Of a DNA stretch of 64,000 nucleotides, positions 36,001-51,000 are shown piece by piece. A program made the position numbers and the translations under genes. The DNA lies in the NCBI GenBank assembly GCA_034440635.1, contig JAOTON010000198.1:186001-250000 (forward strand), in the 5' to 3' direction. The DNA is from Lepas anatifera (Eukaryota; Arthropoda; Thecostraca; Lepadidae). Below the pieces are notes generated by a model. The model searched no databases. It saw only the letters and a program-made list of their open reading frames with translations, and was not told where the DNA came from. How positions within the stretch are numbered: the first letter of the stretch is position 1; each line of letters opens with the position of its first letter.

Positions 36001-39000
36001 GGGGGCCTCCGAGGCCCCCTCCAGTGTGCGTGTTAAAAGGAGGAAAGACCAAAATAATCGGTTGAGAGCCGAAATTTTGGAGGATCTCCAAATTTCTCCT
36101 TCCAAAGCCCATACCTTGGCATTGATAAAAATCCCAGATGGCAGCACTACCATCGTGGTAGCCGCAATTTAACCTGCACCTTGGACTGTACCGCACTACA
36201 CTCGGGAAGTGAGCTGTACCGCAACACAACTGATTGGTGAGACTGTACCGCAATACACCCTGAACCATCTGCTGTACCGCACTACACTTGGAGTGTGAGC
36301 TGTACTGCAACATAGCTGATTGGTTAGACTGTACCGTAATACACCCTAAACCATGAGCAGTACCGCTCTACACTCGGGGAAAGTGAACTGCACCGCAACA
36401 CAGCTGATTGGTTAGACTGTACCGTAATACACCTTGTACCATCTGCTGTACCGCACAACACTTGGGAGTGTGAGCTGTACCGCAACATAGCTGATTGGTT
36501 AGACTATACCGTAATACACCCTGAACCATCTGCTGTACCGCACAACACTGGGAGTGTGGCTGTACCGCAACACAGCTGATTGGTGAGACTATACCGCAAT
36601 ATACCCTGAACCATCTGCTGTACCGCACTACACTCGAGGAAAGTGAGCTGACCACAACACAGCTGGTTGGTTAGGCTTACCCATACCTTAATCGTCTCGG
36701 GAAAGTGAGCTATACCGCAACACAGCTGATTGGTTAGACTGTTGTTTGTTGTTTATTTGTTGTTTATGTGTGTCATGAGCAACAGGTTGCCCCCAATTAC
36801 AGCTCATGTCGTATCGAAGACGATCAAACACGATCGACGATCGAACACTCAGCTTATACAGGATACAACGATCCACATACGCACTAAATACAAATAAAAC
36901 GTCCTAAGAAAACAAGGGAGATCACTACAGACTTTTTATTCGCGCGGACTTGAGATCTCAACTGACAAAATGTTGAACTGAATACATCTGAATTTTGACA
37001 CACGGTTAAGAAAGAGTTCATAGCACCAGCCGCCCGACAAAGTACACCTCTTTTAACCGTATCCACCCTGGCGAAGGGAACGTGGAGCAATGTACCATTC
37101 ATATTCCGGGTGGTTCGCGCGGGGACGTGAAGGGGGAATGTCCCGAGCAAGAGAGCAGAGTCCACCTTCCCGGCTAGAATTTTGTGAACGAAAAGTACAT
37201 CGTACTGATACCTCCTGTTTGAAAGGCTGGTTATGTTAAAAGTCGCCAAAAGGTCTGAGTATGCCAAAGACGTTGTTAATGTACAAGTGGTGGAAGCGAG
37301 CCAGATAAGGAATTTATGTTGAACCCTTTTCAAGTCTTTCAAGGTTTGTTTGGGCAGCACCCCCCCCTAAACCACGCAACCGTAATCTAGAATTGCCCGA
37401 ACGTTGCCAAAATAAGCTGCAAGGAGAGGTTCCGGTGACAATTCTCCCCCTGTATGGCAAGATTGGAGGGTTCTAATCATCACGCCCAGAGCTCTGTTTG
37501 CTCTAGTTACCGTGTTGTTGATGTGGTCGGCGAAGGTTAATTTGGTGTCCAGCCATACCCCGAGGTCCCGGATAGAATCTACCCGGTACAGAGCAGTGTT
37601 TTGAATTTTTTAGGTGGCCAGGATGGGGTTCCGTTTCAGAGTAATTGAGAATGCTTTACATTTCAAAGGATTTAGTTGGAGTTTCCAATCATGGGACCAT
37701 TGTGTGAGAGCATTCAGGTCTCCCTGAAGCCGCTCAATGTCCTCCAAAGAGATAATTTGGCTGTACAATTTTACGTCGTCCGCAAAAAGAAGGCAGTTCG
37801 TTTTGATTACGTCCGGGAGATCGTTCACAAACAGAGCAAAGAGCAACGGTGAGAGAATGCTTACCCTCTGGTGTTCCAGAGATTACCCTGGTCCAACCCG
37901 AACATTTTCCGTTGACAATTACACGTTGCTTTCGATTGCTCAAATAGGATGTTAGCCAATTTAGTGCCAGGTCAGTGATTTGGTAAGAGTGCTTGAGCTT
38001 CTATAGGAGAAGTTTGTGATTGACGCTCTGGAACGCCGCAGAGTAATCGGTGTAAATGACATCGGTTTGGTGGCCAGAAGAGATCGAATCCCACGCTGTT
38101 TTTAGAAGAGAGGCTAAATTTGTTTCACAAGATCTGCGTGGGACAAAACCATGCTGTTTGTCTGACAAGACGGGTTGAACATGGAGTATTAGTGAATCCC
38201 GTATACACCTCTCCAATAGCTTGCCGAACAGGGGCAGGAGTGAAACGGCCCGATAATTTGATGGTAATTTTTTAGATCCCTTTTTGTGTATTGGTACAAT
38301 GTTAGCCTCTGCCCACCTACTCGGGACCACTCCCTCGGATACGGATTTATTAAAGAGTATGCTAAGTGGGGTTACAGGCTGGTCAGAGCACTCCCTAATA
38401 ATTCGCGCACTGATGCTGTCTGACCCACAAGCTTTGTGGGGCTGGAGATCGTGCAGGGCAGACCTAATGCTAGCAACACTAACAGTGAAATAGTTGACTG
38501 TAAATACAAAAACTGTACCGTAATACACCCTGAACCATCTGCTGTACCGCACTACACTCGGGAAAAGGAGCTGTACCGCAGCACAACTGATTGGTTAGAC
38601 TGTACCGTAATACACCCTAAACCATCAGCTCTACCGCAATGCGGCGCCCGCACCGTTGACCGCGCCGCCTCACGGCCTTAAGCCGCGCCCCGGTGGGCCT
38701 CCAAGCCACCTTTGCCCTGGTGGGGGGGGTGTTTGGACACCCCCTCGAACTCGGCCCTATACAGGATAGCGAAAAAACGCGAAAGCTGGTGGATAGCTCA
38801 TAGAAATTTATGAAGAAACTATACCAGGCACTTTTTGGCTTAGGTCAATATTGAGGTCATGACAGCTCAAAGAAAATGGGATTTTGAGTAGAGTTTTTGG
38901 GCTCTGGCGTCTGCAGAGTTGAGTTAAGATTATTTTGCAGGCACCATTCGCTTCCTCTCGTCACGGTAAATCTAATGATGTATAATATGACCATACTAGG

Positions 39001-42000
39001 TTAAAACACAAAAATGGCCTCACCTCAGGTCAGATCAAGGTCACTTTTTAACCTAAAATAGTCAATATGCCATATCAATCGACTCGCAATAGCGATCCGA
39101 ACGCAATGATATCAAAATAAAAACTGCACCATTATTTCATGCAAAGGTGTTGGCCTAAGTCTGAAAAGAGCTTAAATAACCCAGATGACCTCTCAGAGGT
39201 TGCAGGTCACAAATTTCAACATGAATTTGGAAAGGAGCCCAGGATATTACGATTCGGAGAAAATGAAGGTATTCACAGCTTTATCTACACAAATACAGCC
39301 AAATCGTTTTTCCCATGTATTTCTAATGGAAAGAGGTTATGGTCCGTACTTGACCTTAGGTCATCGATATGCTAAATCTCAGAATATATGTTGTAGTACT
39401 GGGTGGGCCCATTATGTTTTATAAGTTTCAATCCGATAGATTTGCGCACTTCTTACTTTTGCCACCTTAAACATTTTTGCGGGGGCGCAGTGGTGGAGTG
39501 GTCAGCACACCTGGCTTCCACGCAGCCGACCCGGGTTCAAGGCCCGGCGGCTTCCCTGAACAAGGAGCAAGCTGGCTCCCGAGAAACCCGTCCAACAGGG
39601 AAAGAGTTGACGACGCCATTTGACCCTGGCAGTTGGTGCGTCGATAAGCCCCAAAATTATTATTATTATTAAACTTTTTTTTAGGTGAGGTCGCTTAACC
39701 TGCACTGGTGACCTGACCTGATATGACCCAACCTGAAAATTGTGGGGAAAGTTGCGAAATTGGTCAAGGATAAGGTGTGCCAAGTACGGCGGCGAGTGGC
39801 ATCGATGGCCCCCATCTAAATCCGAAAGTATGGGGGTTAGCACAAATCTGCAAAGAACGTTGGAAAGCTCGTGTGAATTCAGCATGGTTTACTTCACATA
39901 TTTAAGTACTTATATCAATGGTTTGACCTTAAGAGGTTAAGTTGGGTCACAAAGACTAGTTCCACTAAAATATGTAATACTTAACCTGGGCATAACTCTC
40001 ATGCCATTAGAGCTATTGAGGTCTTGTAAAGTAAGTTTTATAGGAAAATGCCGGGGCTTCCTCCACCATGTGGAGCATAATGACCTCCCGCTGGTGATTT
40101 GACCTCCAGAGGGCACCTCTTGACCTAACAAGACCTGGGATCACGGAAGGTCATAAAGCGATATTGCTATATATCAAATGAAAACCAGTGAGGATGAATA
40201 CACGATGATATTTAATTCAGGGCTCTAGCTTGAGGAGGTGAAATTTATCGTCAAAATACTACGGTTGGCCCCTGGTGACCCATGATGACCCCAAATATGT
40301 CAAAGAACAAATATCACCTCTGGAATCCGTGAAAGAGTGACCAAGAGTGCTTTTCTGAGAAATCTGAGCATTTAAAATAATTTTTGTGTTACTTTAGATC
40401 ATCAGAAAGATTTCCCTATGCTTCACTGCGGGAGAGGTCACATCGTGAACTGACCTCAGGTCACCAAATCGAAAAATCCCGGAGATGCATTTTGTAGACC
40501 ATGGAAGGACCATCAAGTGTGGGAAGTTTCAAATTGGTCATCATGAAGTGTAGCTATGGTAGAGCTCAATAGTTGAAGTCAGGTGAATTGTTCTACCTCA
40601 CCTTGTGACCTGACCTAGTGTGGCCCGGGATAACATTTTTCAGGGATGGTGGGAAAATGATAAGCTGAGAGGTAGACTCCCAAACCGCGGCGCTGCGCCT
40701 CGGCGTTTTTCTGCTATTCTGAAAAAAACTTAGGGGGATGGGCATTGATGGCGCCTCGGTAGGACGAGGGTTAATACAAAGATTCATGTGCTTTGAAATT
40801 GCAGGTCATAATGACTCTGGGTCTATATTTACCGCTGATGGAACAACGTTGGCCCAGGGCTGCATAACCTAATTTCGTGGTGAACCCGTTTATTCTTTAT
40901 TGTAGCATTTGATGTGTCACGCGGCTGTAATCCATGAACAGTGGCACTCCATGTAAGGAAAAAACGGTTGAAAATGACAAGGGTGGTGATGCTGGCCTTC
41001 GAGACTAAAAAAACAAGAGCTCACATATCAATGCCTGGGTTTCATTTCGTGATTGTACCATGGATGACATGGAAACGACTCCAGTTGAGGTTGACTACAG
41101 TCAATGACGGATTCAGGACCTCCTTTGGAGGGGGAGGGGTAGAGGGTTCGAGCCTCTCCAGTCATTGTGTCGGATCAGTCTCGGACTATGCATTTACCAT
41201 AGGCACTCTGACACTTGCGGGGAGCTTGGGCTCCCTAGCCCCCCCCTTGTATCCGCCACTGGTCAGAGTCTCAGTTTAAATATTAAGGAACGCCGACAGT
41301 AGCAGGCGACTGTTTGAATCCCTCAAGCACTAATTAACCCGTGGTGGTGGAGAAATGCATTGCAAAGGGCGGGAGAACAGGGTTTTTACCACAGGGGTGA
41401 AAGCAGGGATGGGGCTTCATGTGGTGGTGGCAGTGAAAGGCTTAAGCCTGCAAAGGGCAGTACGTTTGAGGAAGATTACTTGTAAAATAATTAAATGCTT
41501 TGTTGAAATACGTTTTTTCCTCCTCGTCCAATGATCTACCAGTGCACCTGATATGCTATTCAGGTCATAGGCTGTAAGACTGCTGCTAAGATATTCACAT
41601 GTAAATCCCAGTGACATTATCCAAAAGGCTTCCCACGACCTTTTTAACCCTCGCCCCACCGGGGTGCATCGATGCCCCCTAAGGTTTTTCCGGGATAGCA
41701 GAAAAACGAGGAGGCGCAGCACCGCGGTTGAGGGCTCTACCCCTCACTGCATCATTTTCCCACCATCCCTGAAATTTTTTACCCCGGGTCACCCAAGGTT
41801 AGGTCACCAGACGAGGTCAACCAAGGTCACCTCACTTTAACTTTAGAGCTCTGTAAGAGCTACATTTCAAAGTCGATTGATTTGAAACTTCCTACACTTC
41901 ATGACCCTTCTAGGGTCTACAAGGTGTATATCCGGGATTTTTCGATTTCGTGCCCTGAGGTCAGGTCACGAGGCGACCTCTCCCATTGGAAAAGCATAGG

Positions 42001-45000
42001 GAAAAGCTGTTTCATTATATAAAAGCCACAAAAATGATTTAAAATACTCAGACTGCTCAGAACATTGTTTTTGGACACTCTTTCACGGATTCCAGGGGTC
42101 ATATTTGCCCTTTGACTTTTACAAGGTCATCCAAGGTCACCAGAGGTCAAAAACAGTATTTTGACAATAACTTTTGACCTAATTAAGCTAGAGCGGTGAA
42201 ACAAACACCATCGTGTTTGTCTTGTCACTGGCTTTCATTTGATATATGGCAAGGTCACTTTTTGACCTTTCGTGACCTCAGGTCATATTAGGTCATGAGG
42301 TGACCTCTGGAGGTCAAACAACTGGCGGGAGGTCTTTACGTTCCACATAGCGGAAAAAGTACTGGCAATTTGCTATCAAATGTACTATACCAGGCCTCAA
42401 TAGCTCTAATGACATAAGAGTTATGCCCAGTTTGCTTAATCATTGCATATTTGAGTGAAAATAGCCGATCTTGACTTAATTTGACCTCTGGAGGTCAAAC
42501 CATTGACCTGAGCACTAAGACATGTAAAGTAATTTCATACTGAATTCACTCGAGCTTTCTATTGCACTTTGCAGATTTGCGCTAACGCCCATATTTTCGG
42601 AGTTAGAGGGGGCCATCGATGGCCCCCGGTGGGGCGAAGGTGGCGCCGGACCCCCGGTGGGGCGCGGGTTAAACTTCGTTAATTTTACTGTACTTCAGTG
42701 ATTATCAGATGACATTGATTGTAAAGCCAGACTAAGAAATATAATCAAAGTATAATCAGGCCATGCATGTCTCACGCGTCAGGGTAGCCATTTACTCGCT
42801 GCAGCGCTGGTTTAAGTGTAAGTGGTTACGTAGTTGCAGGTCGGCGAAGGCGCGCCGCGGGCTACTAACTGCCTGGAGACGCGATCAACACTAGCACCAA
42901 ACGTGGTGTATTGAGTGGCTGACGTGAGCTGGGTACAGGTACGCCACCGACCAGTTTGACACGTTCCTGAACTAGCGGTAGTATGGCGTCTACTTCCCTA
43001 TGCTAGCCGCTCACTTCCCGCCGAATCGCTTCTGGGCATGAGAACAGAAAGAATTTGAACCTAATGAGCTTTGTATTATAATTTTGCGTTTTACGGTTTG
43101 GTAGCTCGTAAATTTTAGAAGAACCGTTTTGGTGTTCCGGTGAGGACAATCCGTGGGGAGGGCAAACGTGCAACCGATGGGTAGCTCCAACTGAAGCAAG
43201 GCAGGTTTTCTTTTTCTGAAATATGGCAGTTCGTGAGATGCTAAGACTTTTACAAATAAAAATCTGTATTTTTTCGCTAGATTTATTACCCACAGGCTGA
43301 GCACCCCATGCTCGGCTTTAATTCACCAAAAGAAGATCCAATCTTTCGCGATAGAATAAACAGGATCGGTGCAATAGAATGCGGCAATGGTAAAATATAC
43401 TGTCAATCATTAGATGACAAGAACAACACAATGCACGATCAAGTGTGTATCGTGATAAAAGCTAGCCCGGCACCGCCCGGGATCATTTAGTATCCACCAC
43501 CGCCTGAGGGCATCCGATCGGACTCCCTACCACCGCCTGAGGGCATCCGATCGGACTCCCTACCACCGCCTGAGGGCATCCGATCGGACTCCCTACCACC
43601 GCCCGAGGGCATCCGCTCGGACTCCTTACCACCGCCTGAGGGCATCCGATCGGACTCCCTACCACCGCCTGAGGGCATCCGATCGGACTCCCTACCACGC
43701 CTGAGGGCATCCGATCGGACTCCCTACCACCGCCTGAGGGCATCAGATCGGACTCTCTACGACCTCGGGAACTGGAGATGATACGGAAAAATCGGAACGG
43801 CGCTAAAAGCACTCTATCGTCTTCTGGTGTTGAACCACGTTTGAATCATATCCGTTGACCAATGACGTCACAAGGGCCAAAATGGTCAAATTTAGGCTGA
43901 TGAAGGAAATCTCTTATAGCTTGGAAACCATTAGTCCAAGAACAAAACCAAAGGCATCAATGTTTTGTCCTGACTCAAGAATCAGAATGATATGCGGAAT
44001 GACCTTTTATGATCTCATGGTGACCTTACCCTTAGGTTGGCCGTAGGTCAAATTCAAATAATAACCTTTCAAATTGATATTGCATATCATTCGAATCCTT
44101 GGACCATGCTCGTTACTATTACATCAGTTTTTTTGCAGTTTTTTCTGTATCTTGCCTTGTTCAAAACTAGAAAAAAAAATTAAACAAGTGTAACCCTTAG
44201 TGATCTCTGGTGACCTTGTAATTGACTTGATCTGAAAATATGTTGCAGAACGCAGATTTACCAGTTCAAGAGCTTTGGAATAATGTTTAAAATCGTGGCC
44301 TAGCTTTTCTACAAGCCGAGTTATACCCTGGTTTTGTCGGCTTCATTCTAAAGAAAAATTTGCTTATATGGGTTTCTAAATTATACGATAACTCATTTGC
44401 CTCGCCAAAATTCATACCGCTTTTACAACATAAGTTGTCAAATCACCTGAAAGTTAGGCAGAGATGCGTCTCTTTTTCATACCTGATCCGGAGTAATTCG
44501 CGAAAGAAGAAGTGGAGTGGTCAGATCGGATCCCCAGGCGGTGAAGGATTCAGAGTGTCCTTTTGGTCCCAAAAACAGAATTTGTTGTTAGCAAGTGGAA
44601 ACAGGGCAGGATTAATGGCTCTGACATACCCTTGAAACCGACAATGTTTGCAAATTTCTGTTTAACCCTGATCTGTTTGCTTGTTTTGTGTTGGAAATTA
44701 TACTTTTTACTCTACGTTGAGGGGTGCAATCAGTACAATCAGTCGTAGAATTTCAGGGGTGCTCGTGCACTCTGGAGGATATTCGATTCTGTCGCCCTGA
44801 ACTCAAAACAGGAAAATATGAACAGAAACGTAATAACATGGGAAAATTATAGACAAAATTTGTTTCAGGGTTATTTCTTCCGAAAAAAATGGGTTCAGAT
44901 TTCTACTGGAAAAAAATCCCTAACAATTTCAATACTTTATAATGCCTTAACGTTTTACAGGAATACGTTATCATTCTGTTTCAGGAGCGGTAGAAAACTA

Positions 45001-48000
45001 CCCTTACAAGCAGTGACATATACAACAGGGACTGGGGAAGGCTATGGAGCTCAAGCCCCCCCCGCCCCCTCAGCCCAAAATTCCTCAGTGCCTATAGTAA
45101 ATGCTTAGCCGGAGACTGATCTGGGGTCATGGCGGTGAAGTTTCGAGCCCCTACAACAGGGACTGGGGAAGGCTACGGAGCTCAAGCCCCCCCCTGCCCC
45201 CTCAGCCCAAAATTCCTGAGTGCCTATAGTAAATGCTTAGCCGGAGACTGATCTGGGGTCATGGCGGTGAAGTTTCGAGCCCCTTAGCTCCATTCTCCCC
45301 CCTCCTTAAATGAGATCCGAGACCCGCCACTGCCTGCAAGCTCGACGCTGCTATTTTGTGTCACTTCTTACTGTCATACTTAAAGGCTTGCTTAAATGTG
45401 TGACATGAAAACATGCACTTTGCGGAGATCTCTGGTTTAAGTTTGGAAATGCTTGGGCCCGTAGTTCAAGTCATCAAAAATTATTGAATTATTTTATTCC
45501 AGAATTGAATTCAATTCGCATGGCTAGTTCCTGGCTTATGCTAAGTCAGCACAGGCCCAAACCACAGCAATAGTTGCAAAACAACGCCTTGCGTCGCTAC
45601 ACGCCCTCTCGCTGCCATCTGGCTGCGCGCTGATTGGTTGTTTTACGGGGTGAGGTCGGTCACGTGACTGAGGGTCCGGCCAGTCAGAGGTCAGAGGCCG
45701 ACGGCCAGTCAGGTGATGAGGCGACAACAGCGCGGCGAGACTGCGCGGACCTCAGCGTCACTGACTCGGGTTCGGCTCTCCGGTCGGTTCGTGGACAAGT
45801 TCCCCATTCCCGGTATCATCTGCGCAGTGTGGGACGTAATAGCAAACCAGAACAGAAAACCAGAAGCGACAGGCGAAGCGACAGAAGCGTTACTGCGGCT
45901 GCAACTGCGCCCACCTCCGCAGATGCTGGTAAATAGACTGTAAGTGTACTTCGCGTTGCATTGAGTTTTGGAAGTTTTGGGAGATTCACTGGTGGGTACT
46001 TGTTGCGGACAGTTTTAGACCGGTCACGAAAATCCCTACCATCTGGAAAATCGTAGAAAAACTAGTGATAAATCAACCTACTGTATACTTTAACCAACAA
46101 CATATTTGGTCAGGTGACCAGCATGGTTTCAAAGCGGACTCTCTACATCAACGGCTCTATTAAGAATCAGTGATGACATTCTGAAAGGCATGGATCAATC
46201 TGAAATAACAGTACCTACTTGCCTTGATTGATTTGATTATTTTCTTGGATGTGATGGCCTGTGAAGCACTTCTGACTAAACTAGAACTTTTGCGAATATC
46301 CTTGGCGGGTTTTGAAATCATCTAAGTGAACATGTCCAACGAGCCGAAATAGCAGAAAAACTTGTAACCCATTGCCAATCGAGATAGGTACGTTCTAAGG
46401 TACATATTTAGGACCGGTACTGGCGAATGTCTGAGCGCGTAATAGCATAGACGCTGAAGCGCCCTTAATACGCGCATTGACGGGGGTCTGAGCCACTTAC
46501 GCTTTTTACGGAGGGGAGGGGCGGGCACGCGCCCCTCCCTAACAATTCGAGAACCACGCTAGGTAGCGAAAAACGGTAAACGGCCTTGGGTATCCCATCC
46601 AATTTTCCATCGAAAACATTTGAATCATTTTTGTCAGGTCGCATTTAACGTCACTAGAGGTCAAACCTTGCCATCATAGGGATAACATGTAAATGAAGGG
46701 TTTCGGTCATTACATCTGAAGAAGTAAAGATAGAGTAAATCAATTTAGACCATTGGAATCCTCGCAGCAGGCCAAATCTAATGATATGCAATATGATCTT
46801 GCTAGGTCAAACCCTTAACTTGACCTGACCTCAGGTCAGGTCAAGGTCAAATTAGGAAAAATGCATATCATTAGAACTGCAAAGACAAGGTAAATCTAAT
46901 GCAGCTACAATAAATTCTCTATCGCCATCCGTTACTAAGTTTTTCAGTTAAAACCATTTTTCCTATGTATTCCAAATGGAGAGGTCATGGCTCGTACCTG
47001 ACCTTGGGTCATCGATATCAAAAATACCGGAACATGTTTTAGAGAACTCGGTGGGCCCATTATGTGATATAATTTTCAATCGGATGAGTTCATTCTGTTC
47101 CGACTTATGCTATCTTAAACTTTTTTAAGATAAGATCACGACCTGTACTGGTAACCTGACCTGAGATGGCCTAACCTTAAAATTTTCAAAAAAAGTTGTA
47201 AAAACGATGACAAAAAAGTATGCTAAGTAGGGTGGCGCTACGCGCTGCCGTTTCTATGCTATCTTTGAAAAACCCAAGGGGGTGGGTACCCGCCACCCGT
47301 CAATGCACGTGTTAAATCCCAACACACACATACTACTAGCAAATGTACGAAATTACTTAGCCCGTCTTATTCCAAATGATATGAATGGTTTTCTTATTAT
47401 TTGTATCAGATATGATTATGACATTCGACTTGGAATTACTAGTCCACGTGGTGGTGTAGAGAAAGTGAAAAACAGTTTGGAAAATGCTTTGAAAATAATG
47501 ATTACTTGGTTTCAGCAAAATGGGATGATGGTCAACGCCAGTAAGACCAAATTTCTATTCTGGGTTGATAGCATACAGCCGAAAATATATTGCAACACGT
47601 GAGCTTATGGTTTAAGAATGAAGAAATTCTCACGAAAAAATTTCGTCGCAAATTTAGGCGTTTACATGGATCTCTTTTGGTCACATCATATCAACCCTCA
47701 CTCCGGGCATCACGTCAACCCTCACCCCGGTGGGAGAGTGTTTGAACACTCCCCTCGGGTTTTTCTCTCCGGCATAAAAAACGGTGGCGCTTTGCGCGTT
47801 TTAACCTAGTATAGTCATATTATACATCATTCGATTTGCCGTAATGGGAGAAAGTGAAAGAGGCCAACAAATTGATTCTACCTTAATTCCATCAGGCGCT
47901 AGAGCCCCGAAACTCTACTCTAACCTGTCACCTTCTTTGATCTGCCATGATCTCAATATTGACCCGAGCCAATAAGTGACCAATATAATTTCTTCATTAA

Positions 48001-51000
48001 ATTGATTGTTATCGTCTCTTCAATAAGTTTTATGAGCTATCCAGCTTTCGCCTTGTTTTGCTAATCCGCATAGGAGCCAAGATCGAGGGGGTGTTTGAAA
48101 ACCGTGGCTCGGAGGCCCACCGGGGCAGATTTTAAATGCATGTATGATCGCCGCTTCGGTATTTTGGTAGCCTTGTATCATGTGAGACATATCCCACCAA
48201 AGGAAATACTCCCTCGCATTATTGACCCATTAGTTTTTCCCCACTTTGGGTATTGTATTCAGGTAAACGGTAGTGTAAATTCCCAATCAGAAGGCCGTAA
48301 ATAAAGGTACTTAATTTTACGGTGGGAGTGATCTCGAATGGTCGAAAGTTTGACCACATTTCAGACGTTTTGGTTGCGCTAGAGTGGCTCTACGCCCATA
48401 ATTTTATACACTGCTTTGATTTGTGTTTGTTAAAAAAACTTGGCCTCTGGCTACTCTGGACAACTCACTTTAAATTTACAGTTCAACCATGACCTTATTC
48501 AAAGAAAAACTGCGCAGTTTGAGTGTCGAGTACTCACGAGACCGCGAACGAATCACGGAAAGAGGAAGGTTATTTATTGTGCGGCGCTACTTTATAATAG
48601 CTCATTTGCAGCTCTTGAAAACACTCCGAGGATGAGCTATAGCTCGTTTAAAAACTCATGAGGCATGATGTGAGGGAGAAATGAGACTTGTTTTAAATGT
48701 TTTATACATTCCCCGGTGTCCTCGCATTTTTAAATTCTGCTGTGCTTAACTGTGTAACGATGTGCTGCAGCGCTGATTTTAATCCCTGTTAAAACAAAGG
48801 CCTATGAACAGCCCAAGACGTGTGGGAAGGTCTGCTGACGTCAATACATGCATACATACACACAGTCGGCACGGCCGGGGGCAGACTACTTCGTTTTGAG
48901 TCGTTTTACTCGCAGTTAATGGGTTTAGGTGTGTTTTTAAATAGATTGTTGTGCATTTTACTGTGTAGCTTTTGATGCTGCTGCTGCTGCTGCTGCTTGA
49001 TATTTAGCCTGCTGAATACGCCTAGAGTGGGGCGCGGCATTTGCTAATGCTGCAGTGGCAAAAGTTGCCGTTATAACCCAATAAACATGCATGGTACGTG
49101 TGGCGAAAACTGACTGGGTGTACAACAGCAGAATGTTTAAAATCACAAGAACAAACCGGGACTAAACGGAAAAAATTACCTTACAATATATTAGATGTAT
49201 TAGATCTAGCGGGTCTTTAGAAGGCACACTAGTGCCTGTTTTGCCCGGTCTCATCGAGCTCGTGATCAAATGTTGCCACAACTGATTAGTGCGGGGCTAC
49301 ATAACGGTGCTCCGCCCAAAACTCGTCGAGACAGTTCTTGAAACTGTTTGTTGAAGAAGCTTCAACGACGTGGGCTGGGAGATGGTTCCAGGCCTCCAGT
49401 GCTCGGATAGCAAGATGGTTCTTCCGAGATCTTGACGTAGCTTCCGGTATAAATACCTTGAAGCGATGACCACGCGTGCCAGCGTGGAGTGGCTCCTGGA
49501 AGAGCTCCCCTCTCTGGATACCAGCTAGGCCATGCATTATCTTATACATGAGTAGCATGTCTCCACGTTTCCTGCGGTATGCCAGGGATGGAAGCCGGAG
49601 CTGCTGGAGTCGCTCCTCGTAGTCGAGATGGCGCATTGCTGGAATCAATCTGGTCGCTCTCCTCTGCACCCTCTCTACTAGCAGTTGGTCTGCTTTGTTG
49701 AAGGGCCCCCATATCTCGTTACCATACTCTAGGTGGGGTCTTACGAGAGCTTTATAGAGAAGGGGTAGGATGACCTTGTCCAGGTGAATGAAGTTCCGCT
49801 TGATGGCTCCAAGGATTTGATTCGCTCTGGTGACGGCAACGGCAGCTTGCTTCCTGAATTTAAGATCTTCATCTATATACACTCCTAGATCCTTTTCGAC
49901 AGCTTGCTGCGCTAGCTCAACTCCGTTCATAGTGTACGAGCTCCGTGGGTTTCTTCGACCAAGATGGAGAATACTGCACTTGCTCACGTTGAATGGCAGA
50001 AGCCAGCCCTCAGACCACCTCTCCAGCCTCCTTAGGTCCTCTTGGAGCATGGAACGGTCTTCTTTGGTTGTGGCGTTACCGTACACCTTGGCGTCATCTG
50101 CAAACAATTTAATATGGCTGACAAGTCCGTTTGGCAGGTCGTTCACATAGAGGACAAAGAGAACTGGCCCCAAGACTAATCCCTGTGGAATCCCGCTAGT
50201 GACAGGAGACCAGCTGGACACAGTTCCCTGCACTCTGACCCGTTGGCGCCTTCCTGTCAGGAATGCATCAATCCACTTCAGTATGGACCCACCAATGCCA
50301 CAGGCTTCCAGTTTGAGGAGAAGTCTGCTATGTGACACCGAATCAAATGCTTTAGAGAAGTCTAAATAGGCCACGTCAACAGGGTTACCGCTCTCGATGT
50401 CCTTGGTCCAGTCGTCCAGAGAAGACAGGAGCTGGCTGGTGCAAGAGCGCTTTGGTACAAAACCATGTTGAGCATCAGTCAATTGGTGAGTTTCTTGCAT
50501 GTGCTCCAGCAGCTTATCCCGTATTAAGGACTCCATAACTTTCGAGGGTACAGACGTCAGGCTGACTGGTCTATAATTTGATGGGCTGCACTTGCTTCCT
50601 TTCTTCTTAAAGATAGGGACCACTTCAGCTTCGTTCCATTCTGCCGGCAGGGTACCTCTCTCCAGCGATCTCCTGAAAATGGAGCAAAGTGGCACACTCA
50701 GTTGAGCAGAAAGCTCTTTAAGAACCCTAGGATGCAGGCCGTCAGGACCTGGTGATGACGAGGGTTTCAGAGCTTGGAGTTTGTGTTCCACCATGGTAGG
50801 TGTGATGTCAATATCTCTAACAACATTCCTTGACTGATCTTGATTAAGCTGTGGAACAGGAGTAGACCTGTCATCAACAGTGAACACACTTGCAAAAAAT
50901 CTTGACAGTATCTCTGCTTTTTCTTGGTCCATGCTGGCGAGAGTCCCATCATTTCTAGTCAGATCCTCAATCTTGTCTCGGGTCTTAGTTTGTGAGCGTG

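Noticed and set aside
39481..39555. tRNA gene suggested by A- and B-box-like motifs
   Set aside because: The sequence continues into a SINE body with an ATT tail and target duplication, and no proper acceptor stem closes it.
43483..43812. Eleven-residue repeat protein (MPSGGGRESDR units)
   Set aside because: The unit is 33 bp, so any frame repeats; there is no splice site, start context or flanking coding sequence.
45634..45943. CpG-rich stretch with + frames, considered as a promoter or first exon
   Set aside because: No downstream host exon follows; decayed LINE sequence begins soon after. It may be a LINE 5' region, but I could not support either.
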